Assembly (NCBI GenBank): GCA_031269165.1
Contig: JAISZQ010000077.1
Coordinates: 1-18,220, forward strand
From: Spirochaetaceae bacterium
Lineage (GTDB): Bacteria; Spirochaetota; Spirochaetia; Treponematales; Breznakiellaceae
Length of the DNA: 18,220 nt
Direction: 5' to 3'
How positions within the stretch are numbered: the first letter of the stretch is position 1; every line of letters begins with the position of its first letter. Position numbers and translations under genes: made by a program. Under the pieces are notes generated by a model, which worked only from the letters and a program-made list of their open reading frames with translations, had not been told where the DNA came from and did no database searches. This document shows positions 6,211 to 13,557 of this stretch, in pieces.

Positions 6211-6504
6211 ATGACACTAGGACTAGACGTAGACATCGCCGATCACAAGCTTGACATGCTCAAGAACGCGGCACAGAAATGCGAAGAGATTAAGAGATAC
6301 TGTGGCAAGCAATGTAGCACGTGTGCTTACAACGTTGAACGGTATATGAAGAACGAGTGCGCAAGTACCCTTCTTAAAACTAATGCTCATATTGAAAAGC
6401 AGAAGCAAGACGCTTACGAGATTGCTAAGACCGGAACAAACTTAGGTCTTATGATTATCGTTATCGTTATGTTCACGTTGCTTGCTAAGGCGTGCGGGGG
6501 TTGA
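6211..6504 (+). CDS. Cysteine-rich protein with C-terminal membrane anchor
   Basis: This 97-aa protein has a cluster of Cys residues in the N-terminal half (CEEIKRYCGKQCSTCAYNVE and later NEC), spaced in a way that could bind a metal or form disulphides. It ends with one hydrophobic helix (LGLMIIVIVMFTLLAKACGG), so it is tail-anchored with the Cys-rich part most likely in the cytoplasm. No signal peptide is seen. The ribosome-binding site AGGGGG is well placed. It follows the lipoprotein gene by 18 bases and runs into the next gene with a two-base gap, so it is part of the same operon. No family recognised. Confidence 0.6.
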   Translation: MTLGLDVDIADHKLDMLKNAAQKCEEIKRYCGKQCSTCAYNVERYMKNECASTLLKTNAHIEKQKQDAYEIAKTGTNLGLMIIVIVMFTLLAKACGG

Positions 6505-6506
6505 GC

Positions 6507-7133
6507 ATGAGTAACAGTTGGTTCGCGGTTGGTGATATGAACACAAGCCGTGAATATCCGTATGAGAAGGTAGAGCAAGTGCCAGACGACAAAGCGATGG
6601 CCGACCTAAAAGAGATACAAAGCAGGCCTAAGCCACCGTTTATGTTTGGCACTTCAGCTATAAGAATACCGGAACAAGAGGGAAGTAATATGAGCAGGGG
6701 ACAAACGCTAAGAGCACTAACATCTGAGGACGCTATCATGCGGGACGTGTTTGAACGGACAGCGGTTGAACGCCGCCAGAAGTATCACGCCGCTGATACG
6801 TTGTGCAACTTGGTTAATGAATACTTTCCGGGTTACACATGTACCGTGGATTTTAACGCGGAGAGTGTAAGTATATCGCACCCTGATCTTGCGGAAGCGC
6901 TGGGGACAGGCGGGAACGGATCAGTCAGTCAAGCGAGGCTTGAGTATTATGTAGGCAGCCGTGTCGACGATGCAAAATATAACCGCGACGGTACACATCA
7001 ATGGTACTGGAGGGCTTCTCCTGGTTTTGAGGACGGCGATTTCTGTGCCAGCTTCTACCCTGATGATGAAGTTGTTGGCTTAGCATGCGCGGACGATATA
7101 GGTGGCTGCGTCCCCGCATTCTGTGTCAAATAG
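6507..7133 (+). CDS. Orphan 208-aa soluble protein
   Basis: The ATG at 6507 is two bases after the stop of the preceding gene, with GGGGG just upstream, so translation is probably coupled. The first 60 residues are polar and likely disordered. A second good start exists at 6690 (ATGAGC after GAGGG), which would give a 147-aa form beginning MSRGQTLRALTSEDAIMRDV. The C-terminal half contains aromatic and acidic patches (HQWYWRASPGFEDGDFCASF) and several Cys (LCNL, YTCTV, GLACADDIGGCVPAFCVK). It has no signal peptide or membrane helix. I recognise no family. It closes the operon that starts at 4563. Confidence 0.55.
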   Translation: MSNSWFAVGDMNTSREYPYEKVEQVPDDKAMADLKEIQSRPKPPFMFGTSAIRIPEQEGSNMSRGQTLRALTSEDAIMRDVFERTAVERRQKYHAADTLCNLVNEYFPGYTCTVDFNAESVSISHPDLAEALGTGGNGSVSQARLEYYVGSRVDDAKYNRDGTHQWYWRASPGFEDGDFCASFYPDDEVVGLACADDIGGCVPAFCVK

Positions 7134-7173
7134 GCGGCGAGGGAACGGGAAGATGAAGAAGGGGAATAAATGC

Positions 7174-7296
7174 ATGATAAAATATAAATCTGATATATCT
7201 TCTTTTGAATCAAGGGAAGACTATTTAAAAGAATTCCGTTCAGAAAGCACCGTGGGGAAATTCAGAATGGAGAAACGAAGCAAGGGGCCGCTTTAA
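7174..7296 (+). CDS. N-terminal fragment of frameshifted RipA-like membrane protein
   Basis: The 40-codon frame starts at ATG 7174 after AAGGGGAA and reads MIKYKSDISSFESREDYLKE before ending at a TAA at 7294-7296. An in-frame ATG at 7153 is an alternative start. The next frame (from about 7287) continues with ALRAALDIRKFEIDLYW, which looks like the natural continuation. Restoring one G in the GGGG run at 7284-7287 would join them as EKRSKG-ALRAALDIRK. I therefore read this as the 5' part of the gene at 7305, not as a separate gene. Confidence 0.45.
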   Translation: MIKYKSDISSFESREDYLKEFRSESTVGKFRMEKRSKGPL

Positions 7297-7304
7297 GGGC
7301 AGCA

Positions 7305-7880
7305 TTGGATATAAGAAAATTTGAAATAGATTTATATTGGAAAAGGGCTAACTATTTTTGGCTGTTTGTTACTGCCATATTTACTTCGTATTTTCTGGTG
7401 CTCACGAAAGAAGATGCTATATTACCATCGAAAGATGAATTGCTGATTTTGTTATCCGGGCTTGGTTCTTTTTTATCCTGTTGCTGGTTTTTTGTAAATA
7501 AGGGGTCAAAATGCTGGCAGGAAAATTGGGAAAAACACGTTGATTTATTGGAGGATGATGTTATAGGGCCTTTATACAAAACAACGCTGGAATATGATTG
7601 GAAATGGCTTGATAGAATAGGCCCATTAAAACCCTATAACTATTCTGCCGGAAAAATTAATCAATTATTATCATTTGGAATACTATTGGTTTGGATATTT
7701 TTATTTTTCCATAACATTTCCAATAAATTTAGTATTTATGAGCCATGCAAATATTTCAATATTTTCGTAATAATTCTCGGAATTGTTCTTTTGTTTGTTT
7801 TGTTATTAGTTGATTGTCAAACATCAAAAACAAATGGAGGTGATTTTAGAATGAAGCACCGTGTATTTGATGAAAAATAA
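7305..7880 (+). CDS. RipA-family-like membrane protein (body, frameshifted at its start)
   Basis: The body begins near ALDIRKFEIDLYWKRANYFW and has four hydrophobic segments: YFWLFVTAIFTSYFLVL, LLILLSGLGSFLSCCWFFV, LLSFGILLVWIFLFF and FVIILGIVLLFVLLLV. The loop between the second and third carries NKGSKCWQENWEKHVDLLED, which I recall as typical of proteins named RipA-family octameric membrane proteins. That is family memory, not a search result. TTG at 7305 is only the first start-like codon in this frame and has no ribosome-binding site. The true start is probably at 7174 or 7153, with a one-base shift near 7284-7287. The A+T-rich codon use differs from the genes before and after. It may be a broken gene, a sequencing error or, less likely, a recoded one. 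Confidence 0.6.
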   Translation: MDIRKFEIDLYWKRANYFWLFVTAIFTSYFLVLTKEDAILPSKDELLILLSGLGSFLSCCWFFVNKGSKCWQENWEKHVDLLEDDVIGPLYKTTLEYDWKWLDRIGPLKPYNYSAGKINQLLSFGILLVWIFLFFHNISNKFSIYEPCKYFNIFVIILGIVLLFVLLLVDCQTSKTNGGDFRMKHRVFDEK

Positions 7881-7938
7881 TCGTTCCTTCAAAAACATAG
7901 AGATATTTTCAAAGATGGGAAGACAAAATAAGCCTTGC

Positions 7939-7992
7939 AGGTTACACCCCACGATCCGCAGGGCATAACCTAAACCTTGCGGGGTGTAACCT
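7939..7992. repeat. Perfect 12-bp inverted repeat
   Basis: AGGTTACACCCC (7939-7950) and GGGGTGTAACCT (7981-7992) are exact complements separated by 30 bases, with an inner GCAGGG/CCTTGC stem. It lies 58 bases after the RipA-like gene. No T-run follows, so a terminator role is uncertain. Confidence 0.6.
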
Positions 7993-8065
7993 ATGCCTTA
8001 CAGATGGAATAATGAAAAATGGCATAAATAAAATGTGGAGTACGGGCGCACGGTACATAACGAGG

Positions 8066-8260
8066 CTGTCGGAAAAGTCTGTTTTCGACAGGGATAATCC
8101 CCGGGCCATATATGGCGCATCCGCACAAATCCGCGGTTAAAGGGGATTGCGCCGTTCGTGGTGGCATCGTCATTGCGAACCCGCGGCAACATAGTTGCCG
8201 TTGGTGAAGCAATCCAGAGCGGGCATCCTCCCTGGATTGCTTCGCTCCGCTCGCAACGAC
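8066..8260. repeat. Dispersed palindromic repeat, copy 3
   Basis: It contains CTGTCGGAAAA/TTTTCGACAG (8066-8091) and then outer arms GTCATTGCGA (8169-8178) and TCGCAACGAC (8251-8260, imperfect). The inner arms GAAGCAATCCAG (8206-8217) and CTGGATTGCTTC (8232-8243) are perfect. The layout matches copy 1 at 1936-2070. The rest of the gap 7881-8372 holds the 12-bp inverted repeat and an ATTCGCG-rich stretch at 8308-8345, and no gene. Confidence 0.75.
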
Positions 8261-8372
8261 GGAGGGCTTGCTCGCGTTGACGGGGGCTCGCTCATGCGCG
8301 TGTATTATTCGCATTCATTCGCGTTCATTCGCGGACCAAAAAAACGTATTGGTTCGTGAGGCCCTTGGTTCA

Positions 8373-9917
8373 TTATCCATTCGCGCGAAGCGCGTAACCG
8401 CCCTCAAAAAACCCCTTATGCAACGCCCTAACCACGGACGGGGCGTCGTCGCCGTTGACAATAAAGCTGACATTCACCTTGCTCGCGCCCTGCGAGACCA
8501 TCTCGACCGTTACGCCTAAGTAGGCGCACACGGTAAAGGCGCGGGCCAAGATTTCTGACGAGCGGCTCACGTCGCCGATGATCGTAACGATGGCCTTGCC
8601 CGTTTTGACCTCGACGTCCGCGATACGCTGGAGACTTTTCCGCGCCTCGGCAAGGCCGCGCTCGCCGTCACCGTCTATGGTAAGCGAGATCGAGACCTCG
8701 CTCGTCGCGATCACGTCTACCGAGATCTTGTGCGCGGCGAAGAGGGCAAAGACCTCGGCGAGGAACCCGGACTGGCCCAGCATCCGCGTCGACACGATGT
8801 CCACGAGCGTCACGTTTTTCTTGGTGGTGAGGGCGCGGACCGGCTGGGACGTTTTGACGGGGCCGCCTGAGATGCGCGTACCTTTCGCGGCGGGGTTGTA
8901 ACTGTTCTTGACGAGTACCGGGACGCCGGTTTTCATGCAGGGCAACATCGCGCGGGGGTGCAAGACCTGCGCCCCAAAGTAGGCGAGTTCGGCGGCCTCG
9001 TCGTAGGTGATTGCCTCCACCGGGCGGGCCCCCTCCACGATGCGCGGGTCGGCGGTCAGCACCCCGTCCACGTCCTTCCAGACCTGCGCCTCTTTCGCCC
9101 GGCACGATGCCGCGATGAGCGTCGCCGTGAGGTCCGAACCGCCCCGTCCCAGCGTCGTGATGTCCCCGGCAGTGGGATTTGCCCGGTCGTCCGTGTCCGC
9201 GTAACACTTGGCGATGAACCCCGTCACCACGGGCACGATTCCCGCCTCGACAAGGGGCAAAATCGCCTGAGGGATATGCTCCCCGCATTCGTCGGCCGGC
9301 TCGGCGGCGGTAAAGTCCCCGGTCGAGGTGATCCCCGCGTCCCAAGCGTCAAGCGGCACGGCCCGCACCCCCGTTTTGTCGAAGTAGGCCGCCACAATCC
9401 GCACCGCAAGCCGCTCCCCAAACGAGACAAGATAGTCTTTCGTCTTGGGCGTAAGCTCGCGGATGAGCGAAATTCCGGCAATCAACGCGGCAAGTTCCTC
9501 AAGCAGCGTTTCGATTTCTTCTATTAATGAGGCTTGCGATACGTTTAGGAGGGGGAAGTCTCCCCCTCGCTCCGGTCTAAGCTCAATACTTGAGCCGCCC
9601 TCCGCTACCCCCTCTGCGGGGGACACCCCCGCAACGCCCCCGCCGGAATCTAAGCGCGGAGTTTCGTCCCCGCCGAGATCAAGCCCGTCAATCACGTCCT
9701 CGTGAATCTTGGTGAGAAACGCCACCGACTGCTCAACAGACGCGGGGCCTTCATGCAACGCTCTCTCGGCGGCGGCGAGCAGATGGTCGGTCACGTCGCC
9801 CATAGCCGACAGCACGAGAACGGGCTGTTCCGCGAGCCGCTCCGTGACGATCCCGGCGACCGTGCGGATACGTTCCGCGTTGGCAACCGAGCTCCCGCCG
9901 AACTTCATCACAATCAC
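8373..9917 (-). CDS. lysC: Aspartate kinase with two ACT domains
   Basis: It catalyses ATP-dependent phosphorylation of L-aspartate, the first step towards lysine, threonine, methionine and isoleucine. Visible motifs are KFGGSSV (residues 5-11), ELTPKTKDYLVSFGERL (154-170), LGRGGSD (256-262) followed by LTATLIA, and VWKDVDGVLTADPR. The C-terminal part resembles tandem ACT domains (VTLVDIVSTRMLGQSGFLAE and AIVTIIGDVSRSS). I chose GTG at 9917 because it overlaps the ilvD stop as GTGA. ATG at 9908 is the alternative. Relative to the usual family there is an extra segment at about residues 83-128, rich in Gly, Glu and Pro, coded by a dispersed palindromic repeat. The last codons lie in another repeat (CGCGCTTCGCGCG). 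The protein is about 514 aa, longer than the common 400-470 aa. Confidence 0.9.
   Translation of the reverse strand: MIVMKFGGSSVANAERIRTVAGIVTERLAEQPVLVLSAMGDVTDHLLAAAERALHEGPASVEQSVAFLTKIHEDVIDGLDLGGDETPRLDSGGGVAGVSPAEGVAEGGSSIELRPERGGDFPLLNVSQASLIEEIETLLEELAALIAGISLIRELTPKTKDYLVSFGERLAVRIVAAYFDKTGVRAVPLDAWDAGITSTGDFTAAEPADECGEHIPQAILPLVEAGIVPVVTGFIAKCYADTDDRANPTAGDITTLGRGGSDLTATLIAASCRAKEAQVWKDVDGVLTADPRIVEGARPVEAITYDEAAELAYFGAQVLHPRAMLPCMKTGVPVLVKNSYNPAAKGTRISGGPVKTSQPVRALTTKKNVTLVDIVSTRMLGQSGFLAEVFALFAAHKISVDVIATSEVSISLTIDGDGERGLAEARKSLQRIADVEVKTGKAIVTIIGDVSRSSEILARAFTVCAYLGVTVEMVSQGASKVNVSFIVNGDDAPSVVRALHKGFFEGGYALRANG
9545..9665. repeat. Palindromic repeat inserted in frame inside lysC
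   Basis: It holds GAGGGGGA/TCCCCCTC, GCTCAA-TAC-TTGAGC and GCGGGGG-ACA-CCCCCGC hairpins. Parts of it (9558-9578 and the CGCTACCCCCTCT motif at 9604-9616) recur at 18125-18145 and 18155-18167 outside any gene. In the protein it accounts for the unusual stretch GVAGVSPAEGVAEGG and its flanks. Confidence 0.75.
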
Positions 9918-11569
9918 GAGAACACCGCCCCGCCCGATGCCGGGCCGACCTGTTTCGCGTAACGGGCCAGATACCCGCCCGTCACCTTGGGCGGCAAGGG
10001 CTGCCACGAGACGCGGCGTTTAGCAAGCGCTTCATCCGAGACCTTCACCGCAAGTTTGCGGGCGGGAATGTCAATCGAGATGATGTCGCCCTCTTCGACA
10101 AGCGCGATGGTACCGCCCGAAGCGGCCTCCGGCGAGATGTGGCCAATAGACGCGCCCCGGGACGCGCCCGAAAACCGCCCGTCCGTAATGAGCGCGACAC
10201 ATTCATCCAGCCCCATCCCTGCAATAGCCGACGTGGGCGAAAGCATCTCCTTCATGCCGGGGCCGCCCTTGGGCCCCTCGTAGCGGATCACCACCACGTC
10301 GCCCGGCTTAATCTTTTTCCCCATGATCGCCTCAAAAGCCGCCTCTTCGCTTTCAAACACGCGGGCCGGGCCCTCATGCACGAGCATACTGTCCTTCACC
10401 GCGCTCTGCTTAACCACGGCCCCCTCAGGCGCGAGGTTTCCCCACAGCACGGCAAGCCCGCCCGTCGCGCTAAACGGGTTGTCGATGGGCCGGATCACCG
10501 CCTCGTCCCGGTTCACCGCGTTCTGAATCGCGTCGCCCAGCGTGCCGTACACGGTGGTCGCGCTTGTATCCACGAGATTCTTCTTGGCAAGCTCTTTCAG
10601 TATGGCCGGAACGCCCCCCGCCGCATGAAGCTCCTCGATTGCCGTACCGGACGCCGGGGCAAGACGGCAGAGATTGGGCGTCACCGCGCTTACCTTGTTC
10701 ACGAGGTCAAAGTCGAGTTTGAAGGCCGCCTCGTGGGCAATCGCCGGAAGATGCAGCGTCGTGTTGGTCGAACACCCCAACGCCATGTCGAGGGCCAGCG
10801 CGTTCAAAAACGCCTTCTCGCCGAGAATGGCGCGGGGCCGGACATCTTTCTTCCATATATCAAGGATTTTTACGCCCGTCTTCTTGGCCAGCCGCAACCG
10901 TTCGGACATCACCGCCGGAATCGTCCCGTTGCCCGGCAACGCGAGCCCCAACGCCTCGGTCACACAGTTCATCGAGTTGGCGGTAAACATTCCCGAACAG
11001 GACCCGCAGGTTGGACACGCCGCGTCCTCCAGTTCGGCAAGCTCGGCCTCGCTCATCTTGCCCGCGCCCACCGCGCCCACCGCCTCGAACATCGTGGTCA
11101 GCGTGAGCGTCTTGCCGTTGCGCTTCCCGGCCAGCATCGGCCCGCCCGACACAAAGATCGCGGGCAGGTTGAGCCGCGCCGCCGCCATCAGCATCCCCGG
11201 CACAATCTTGTCACAGTTGGGCACAAACACGAGCGCGTCAAACGCATGGGCCATCGCCATACACTCAACCGAATCGGCGATCAACTCACGGGTCACGAGC
11301 GAATACCGCATCCCCTCGTGGTTCATCGCAATCCCGTCGCACACCCCGATCACCGGAAACTCGACCGGCACGCCGCCCGCCATCCGCACCCCGTCCGCTG
11401 CCGCCTTCGCCACCAGCCCCAGATGCGCGTGCCCCGGAATGATCTCATTCTTCGCGCACACAATCCCGATGAGGGGCTTCTCGAACTCCTCCTCGATAAA
11501 CCCCAACGCCTTAAACAGCGACCGGTGCGGCGCGCGCGACACACCTTTTTTAACCAAATCAGATTTCAT
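9914..11569 (-). CDS. ilvD: Dihydroxy-acid dehydratase
   Basis: This iron-sulphur enzyme dehydrates 2,3-dihydroxy-isovalerate and -methylvalerate to the 2-keto acids in valine and isoleucine synthesis. The 551-aa protein is of family length. It shows VPNCDKIVPGM (Cys119), CPTCGSCSGMFTANSMN (Cys185, Cys188, Cys191), GCSTNTTLHLPA and the C-terminal GPKGGPGMKEM and TDGRFSGASRG motifs. The Cys pattern and EIIPGHAHL resemble the E. coli-type enzyme. The start MKSDLVKKGVSRAPHRSL at 11569 agrees with family N-termini, while the open frame extends upstream through repeat DNA to 11662. The ribosome-binding site is weak. Its stop overlaps the lysC start. The pair are both needed for isoleucine. Confidence 0.94.
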   Translation of the reverse strand: MKSDLVKKGVSRAPHRSLFKALGFIEEEFEKPLIGIVCAKNEIIPGHAHLGLVAKAAADGVRMAGGVPVEFPVIGVCDGIAMNHEGMRYSLVTRELIADSVECMAMAHAFDALVFVPNCDKIVPGMLMAAARLNLPAIFVSGGPMLAGKRNGKTLTLTTMFEAVGAVGAGKMSEAELAELEDAACPTCGSCSGMFTANSMNCVTEALGLALPGNGTIPAVMSERLRLAKKTGVKILDIWKKDVRPRAILGEKAFLNALALDMALGCSTNTTLHLPAIAHEAAFKLDFDLVNKVSAVTPNLCRLAPASGTAIEELHAAGGVPAILKELAKKNLVDTSATTVYGTLGDAIQNAVNRDEAVIRPIDNPFSATGGLAVLWGNLAPEGAVVKQSAVKDSMLVHEGPARVFESEEAAFEAIMGKKIKPGDVVVIRYEGPKGGPGMKEMLSPTSAIAGMGLDECVALITDGRFSGASRGASIGHISPEAASGGTIALVEEGDIISIDIPARKLAVKVSDEALAKRRVSWQPLPPKVTGGYLARYAKQVGPASGGAVFS

Positions 11570-11619
11570 GCTGGTGAGTATAGCAGATAAAAAATAAGTG
11601 ATAAAGGATGAGCCCCTTC

Positions 11620-11712
11620 GGGGAATTGAAAATGGTAAATGGATAATGGAAAATCCTATCATTCTCCATTTTCAATTATCTATTTTCCATTCGCGTGAAG
11701 CGCGCGCAACGC
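11620..11712. repeat. Inverted repeat upstream of ilvD and the aldo/keto reductase
   Basis: ATTGAAAATGG and CCATTTTCAAT are perfect complements, surrounded by further AATGGAAAAT/ATTTTCCATT copies. It continues into CCATTCGCGTGAAGCGCG, which recurs as CCATTCGCGCGAAGCGCG at 8374-8395, over the end of lysC. So the ilvD-lysC pair is framed by copies of the same repeat. Confidence 0.65.
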
Positions 11713-11716
11713 CGAC

Positions 11717-11747
11717 TTGACACGGGGCAGGTTTTTAATGGTATACT
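11717..11747 (+). promoter_or_regulatory. Sigma-70-type promoter of the aldo/keto reductase gene
   Basis: TTGACA at 11717-11722 and TATACT at 11742-11747 are separated by 19 bases. A TGG before the -10 makes it an extended -10 element, which can compensate for the long spacer. The predicted transcription start is near 11754, just upstream of the ribosome-binding site. Confidence 0.7.
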
Positions 11748-11767
11748 CATCTGGAAGGGGGACGTTT

Positions 11768-12688
11768 ATGAGGACAATGAATCTGGGGTTATCGGGGCTC
11801 GCGGTGCCGGTTATCGGTGTGGGCTGTATGCGGATCAACGGCGTGGGGAGGCTTGAGGCGGAAGCGTTTGTGAAGACGGCGCTGGATCTGGGGTGCAATT
11901 TCTTCGACCACGCCGATATATACGGCGGCGGGGCGTGTGAGTCGATCTTTGCCGAGGTTATCGGCATGACGCCGAGTGTCAGAGAAAAAATTGTGGTGCA
12001 GACAAAGTGCGGTATTCGGCCGGGGGTGGCGTTTGATTTTTCCCAAGAGCATATTCTCAAATCGGTGGATGCCAGTCTGCAACGGCTCAAGGCCGATTAT
12101 CTTGACGTGCTCCTTTTGCACCGTCCGGACGCGCTCATGGAACCTGAAGAAGTGGCGGCGGCGTTTGCGGCACTCCACGATTCCGGCAAGGTCAGGCATT
12201 TCGGCGTGTCCAACCAGAACCCCATGCAGATCCGCCTGTTGCAGAAATGGGTGAAGCAGCCCCTCGTCGTGAATCAACTGCAATTCAGCATTGCCCATGC
12301 CGGAATGGTTTCTCTGGGGCTTCATGTGAATATGCTTGATGATGCCGCAGTAAGCCGGGACGGGAGCATTCTTGATTTCTGTCGGCTTGAGGACATTACC
12401 ATTCAGACGTGGTCGCCCTTCCAGCACGGTTATTTTGAGGGAACATTCCTCGGTAACAAAAAATTTCCCGCCCTGAACGCGAAGATTGATGAAATTGCGG
12501 AAAAATACGCGGTGTCAAACACGACCATCGCGCTGGCATGGATCCTCCGGCATCCGGCGGGTATGCAGCCGATAACCGGCACGATGAACGTGAAGCGGTT
12601 CAAGGAATGCGTCAAGGCGGCCGACATCCAACTTTCACGGGAAGAGTGGTACGCGATATATCTTGCGGCGGGCAATACCCTGCCATAA
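11768..12688 (+). CDS. Aldo/keto reductase, YdhF-like
   Basis: This is an NADPH-dependent (by family) oxidoreductase of the AKR TIM-barrel superfamily. The 306-aa product shows GVGCMRINGVG near the start, the active-site Asp/Tyr in FFDHADIYGGG, the Lys in VVQTKCGIR and the His in DVLLLHRPDALMEP. These give the complete catalytic tetrad. SNQNPMQIRLLQ and the C-terminal cofactor region (ITGTMNVKRFKECVKAADI) also match YdhF-type proteins of E. coli. Start ATG at 11768 has GAAGGGGGA upstream. The open frame extends to 11717, but that part overlaps the promoter. The physiological substrate cannot be told from the sequence. It has its own promoter, and its 3' end faces the isomerase gene on the other strand. 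Confidence 0.9.
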   Translation: MRTMNLGLSGLAVPVIGVGCMRINGVGRLEAEAFVKTALDLGCNFFDHADIYGGGACESIFAEVIGMTPSVREKIVVQTKCGIRPGVAFDFSQEHILKSVDASLQRLKADYLDVLLLHRPDALMEPEEVAAAFAALHDSGKVRHFGVSNQNPMQIRLLQKWVKQPLVVNQLQFSIAHAGMVSLGLHVNMLDDAAVSRDGSILDFCRLEDITIQTWSPFQHGYFEGTFLGNKKFPALNAKIDEIAEKYAVSNTTIALAWILRHPAGMQPITGTMNVKRFKECVKAADIQLSREEWYAIYLAAGNTLP

Positions 12689-12689
12689 C

Positions 12690-12709
12690 GCGGACTCGGC
12701 CGCCTTTTT
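12690..12709 (+). terminator. Weak intrinsic terminator after the aldo/keto reductase
   Basis: GCGG (12690-12693) can pair with CCGC (12700-12703), and CTTTTT follows. The stem is only four pairs, so efficiency is doubtful. Confidence 0.3.
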
Positions 12710-12717
12710 AATCAGCG

Positions 12718-13455
12718 TTACCTTGGGTCAAGGATTTTCTTGAGCCCCTGGTAACTTTGGGCAACGCCGTCAAAATGACCGCCTGAGAATTCTTCCTGCT
12801 CAACGATATACGGGTATTGGGAAGGGGGACAGAGGGCGGCAATCCTGGCAAAATCAATCCGGCCCTGACCGATATACACGTTTTTCGTGCCTTCTTTGGC
12901 GATTTCCTTCGCGTGGACGGCGCAAATACGCCGGGCAGCGGCCAAAGGCGCGATATACTGAACGGGATCGACACCCGCATAGGCAATCCAGAACACATCC
13001 GGCTCGAACCGGACGGAAGGCATATTTTCCAGCAGCATATCCATCGCAAACGTCCCGCCAAACCGCTTGAATTCCTGATTATGGTTGTGATAGCCGATGC
13101 AAATGCCCTCGTTTGCGGCCTTTTGCGCGCACGACTCGAGGAACCGCGCGTCTTCAACGATTCCCACCACGGACGCGCAATCCGACCACGGACAGACAAT
13201 CATCTGGTATCCGAGCGTCTTCGCGTACCGCACCTCTTCATCAAACGCCTCACGCAAACGGGGCAGGCCGACATGGGTGCTTACCGCCTCAAGGCCGTAT
13301 TTGGCAAGCAATTCCTTGAGCCGCTCAGGGCTGTTGCCGTAGTATCCGGCAAATTCAACTCCCTGGTAGCCCGCTTGGGCAGTCAGTTCCAACGCATGGG
13401 CGAAATCCGCTTCCGCCTCCTCTTTGAGCGACCACAATTGCAACGAAATATTCAT
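12718..13455 (-). CDS. Sugar phosphate isomerase/epimerase-like protein
   Basis: A 245-aa TIM-barrel protein of the xylose-isomerase-like (AP endonuclease 2) superfamily. The visible family features are the N-terminal MNISLQLWSLKEEAE, GYQGVEFAGYYG, the metal-binding-type GYHNHNQEF, RFEPDVFWIAYAGVDP, AVHAKE, and VEQEEFSGG near the end. These proteins interconvert or oxidise sugars and inositols in carbohydrate operons, but the individual substrate is not predictable. The start has AGGAGA five to eight bases upstream. It lies downstream of the dehydrogenase and ABC transporter genes on the same strand, separated by a 262-base gap with repeats, so it may or may not share their transcript. Confidence 0.85.
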   Translation of the reverse strand: MNISLQLWSLKEEAEADFAHALELTAQAGYQGVEFAGYYGNSPERLKELLAKYGLEAVSTHVGLPRLREAFDEEVRYAKTLGYQMIVCPWSDCASVVGIVEDARFLESCAQKAANEGICIGYHNHNQEFKRFGGTFAMDMLLENMPSVRFEPDVFWIAYAGVDPVQYIAPLAAARRICAVHAKEIAKEGTKNVYIGQGRIDFARIAALCPPSQYPYIVEQEEFSGGHFDGVAQSYQGLKKILDPR

Positions 13456-13557
13456 TTTTCTCTCCTATTGAGTATGGTTTTTTTGGACACATCTATTATA
13501 CGTCATGTTTTTAAGAAGGGGAAGGTTCCCGCTGTCAACAACTTAAGAGGTTTGGTC

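Noticed and set aside
7280..7296. Programmed -1 frameshift in the RipA-like gene
   Set aside because: The site lacks a standard slippery heptamer. A simple one-base deletion or sequencing error explains it better.
7836..7880. A new short gene behind the perfect GGAGGTGAT at 7836-7844 with ATG at 7851
   Set aside because: It would code for only nine residues in the same frame as the end of the RipA-like protein, so it is probably chance.
9918..10007. Longer N-terminus for LysC
   Set aside because: The extra residues lie inside the end of ilvD and do not resemble aspartate kinase; the family starts at the KFGGSSV motif.
10139..11597. Long plus-strand open frames opposite ilvD, up to 483 codons
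   Set aside because: They are rich in Arg, His, Pro and Ala as expected for shadows of a G+C-rich gene, and ilvD is unmistakable on the other strand.
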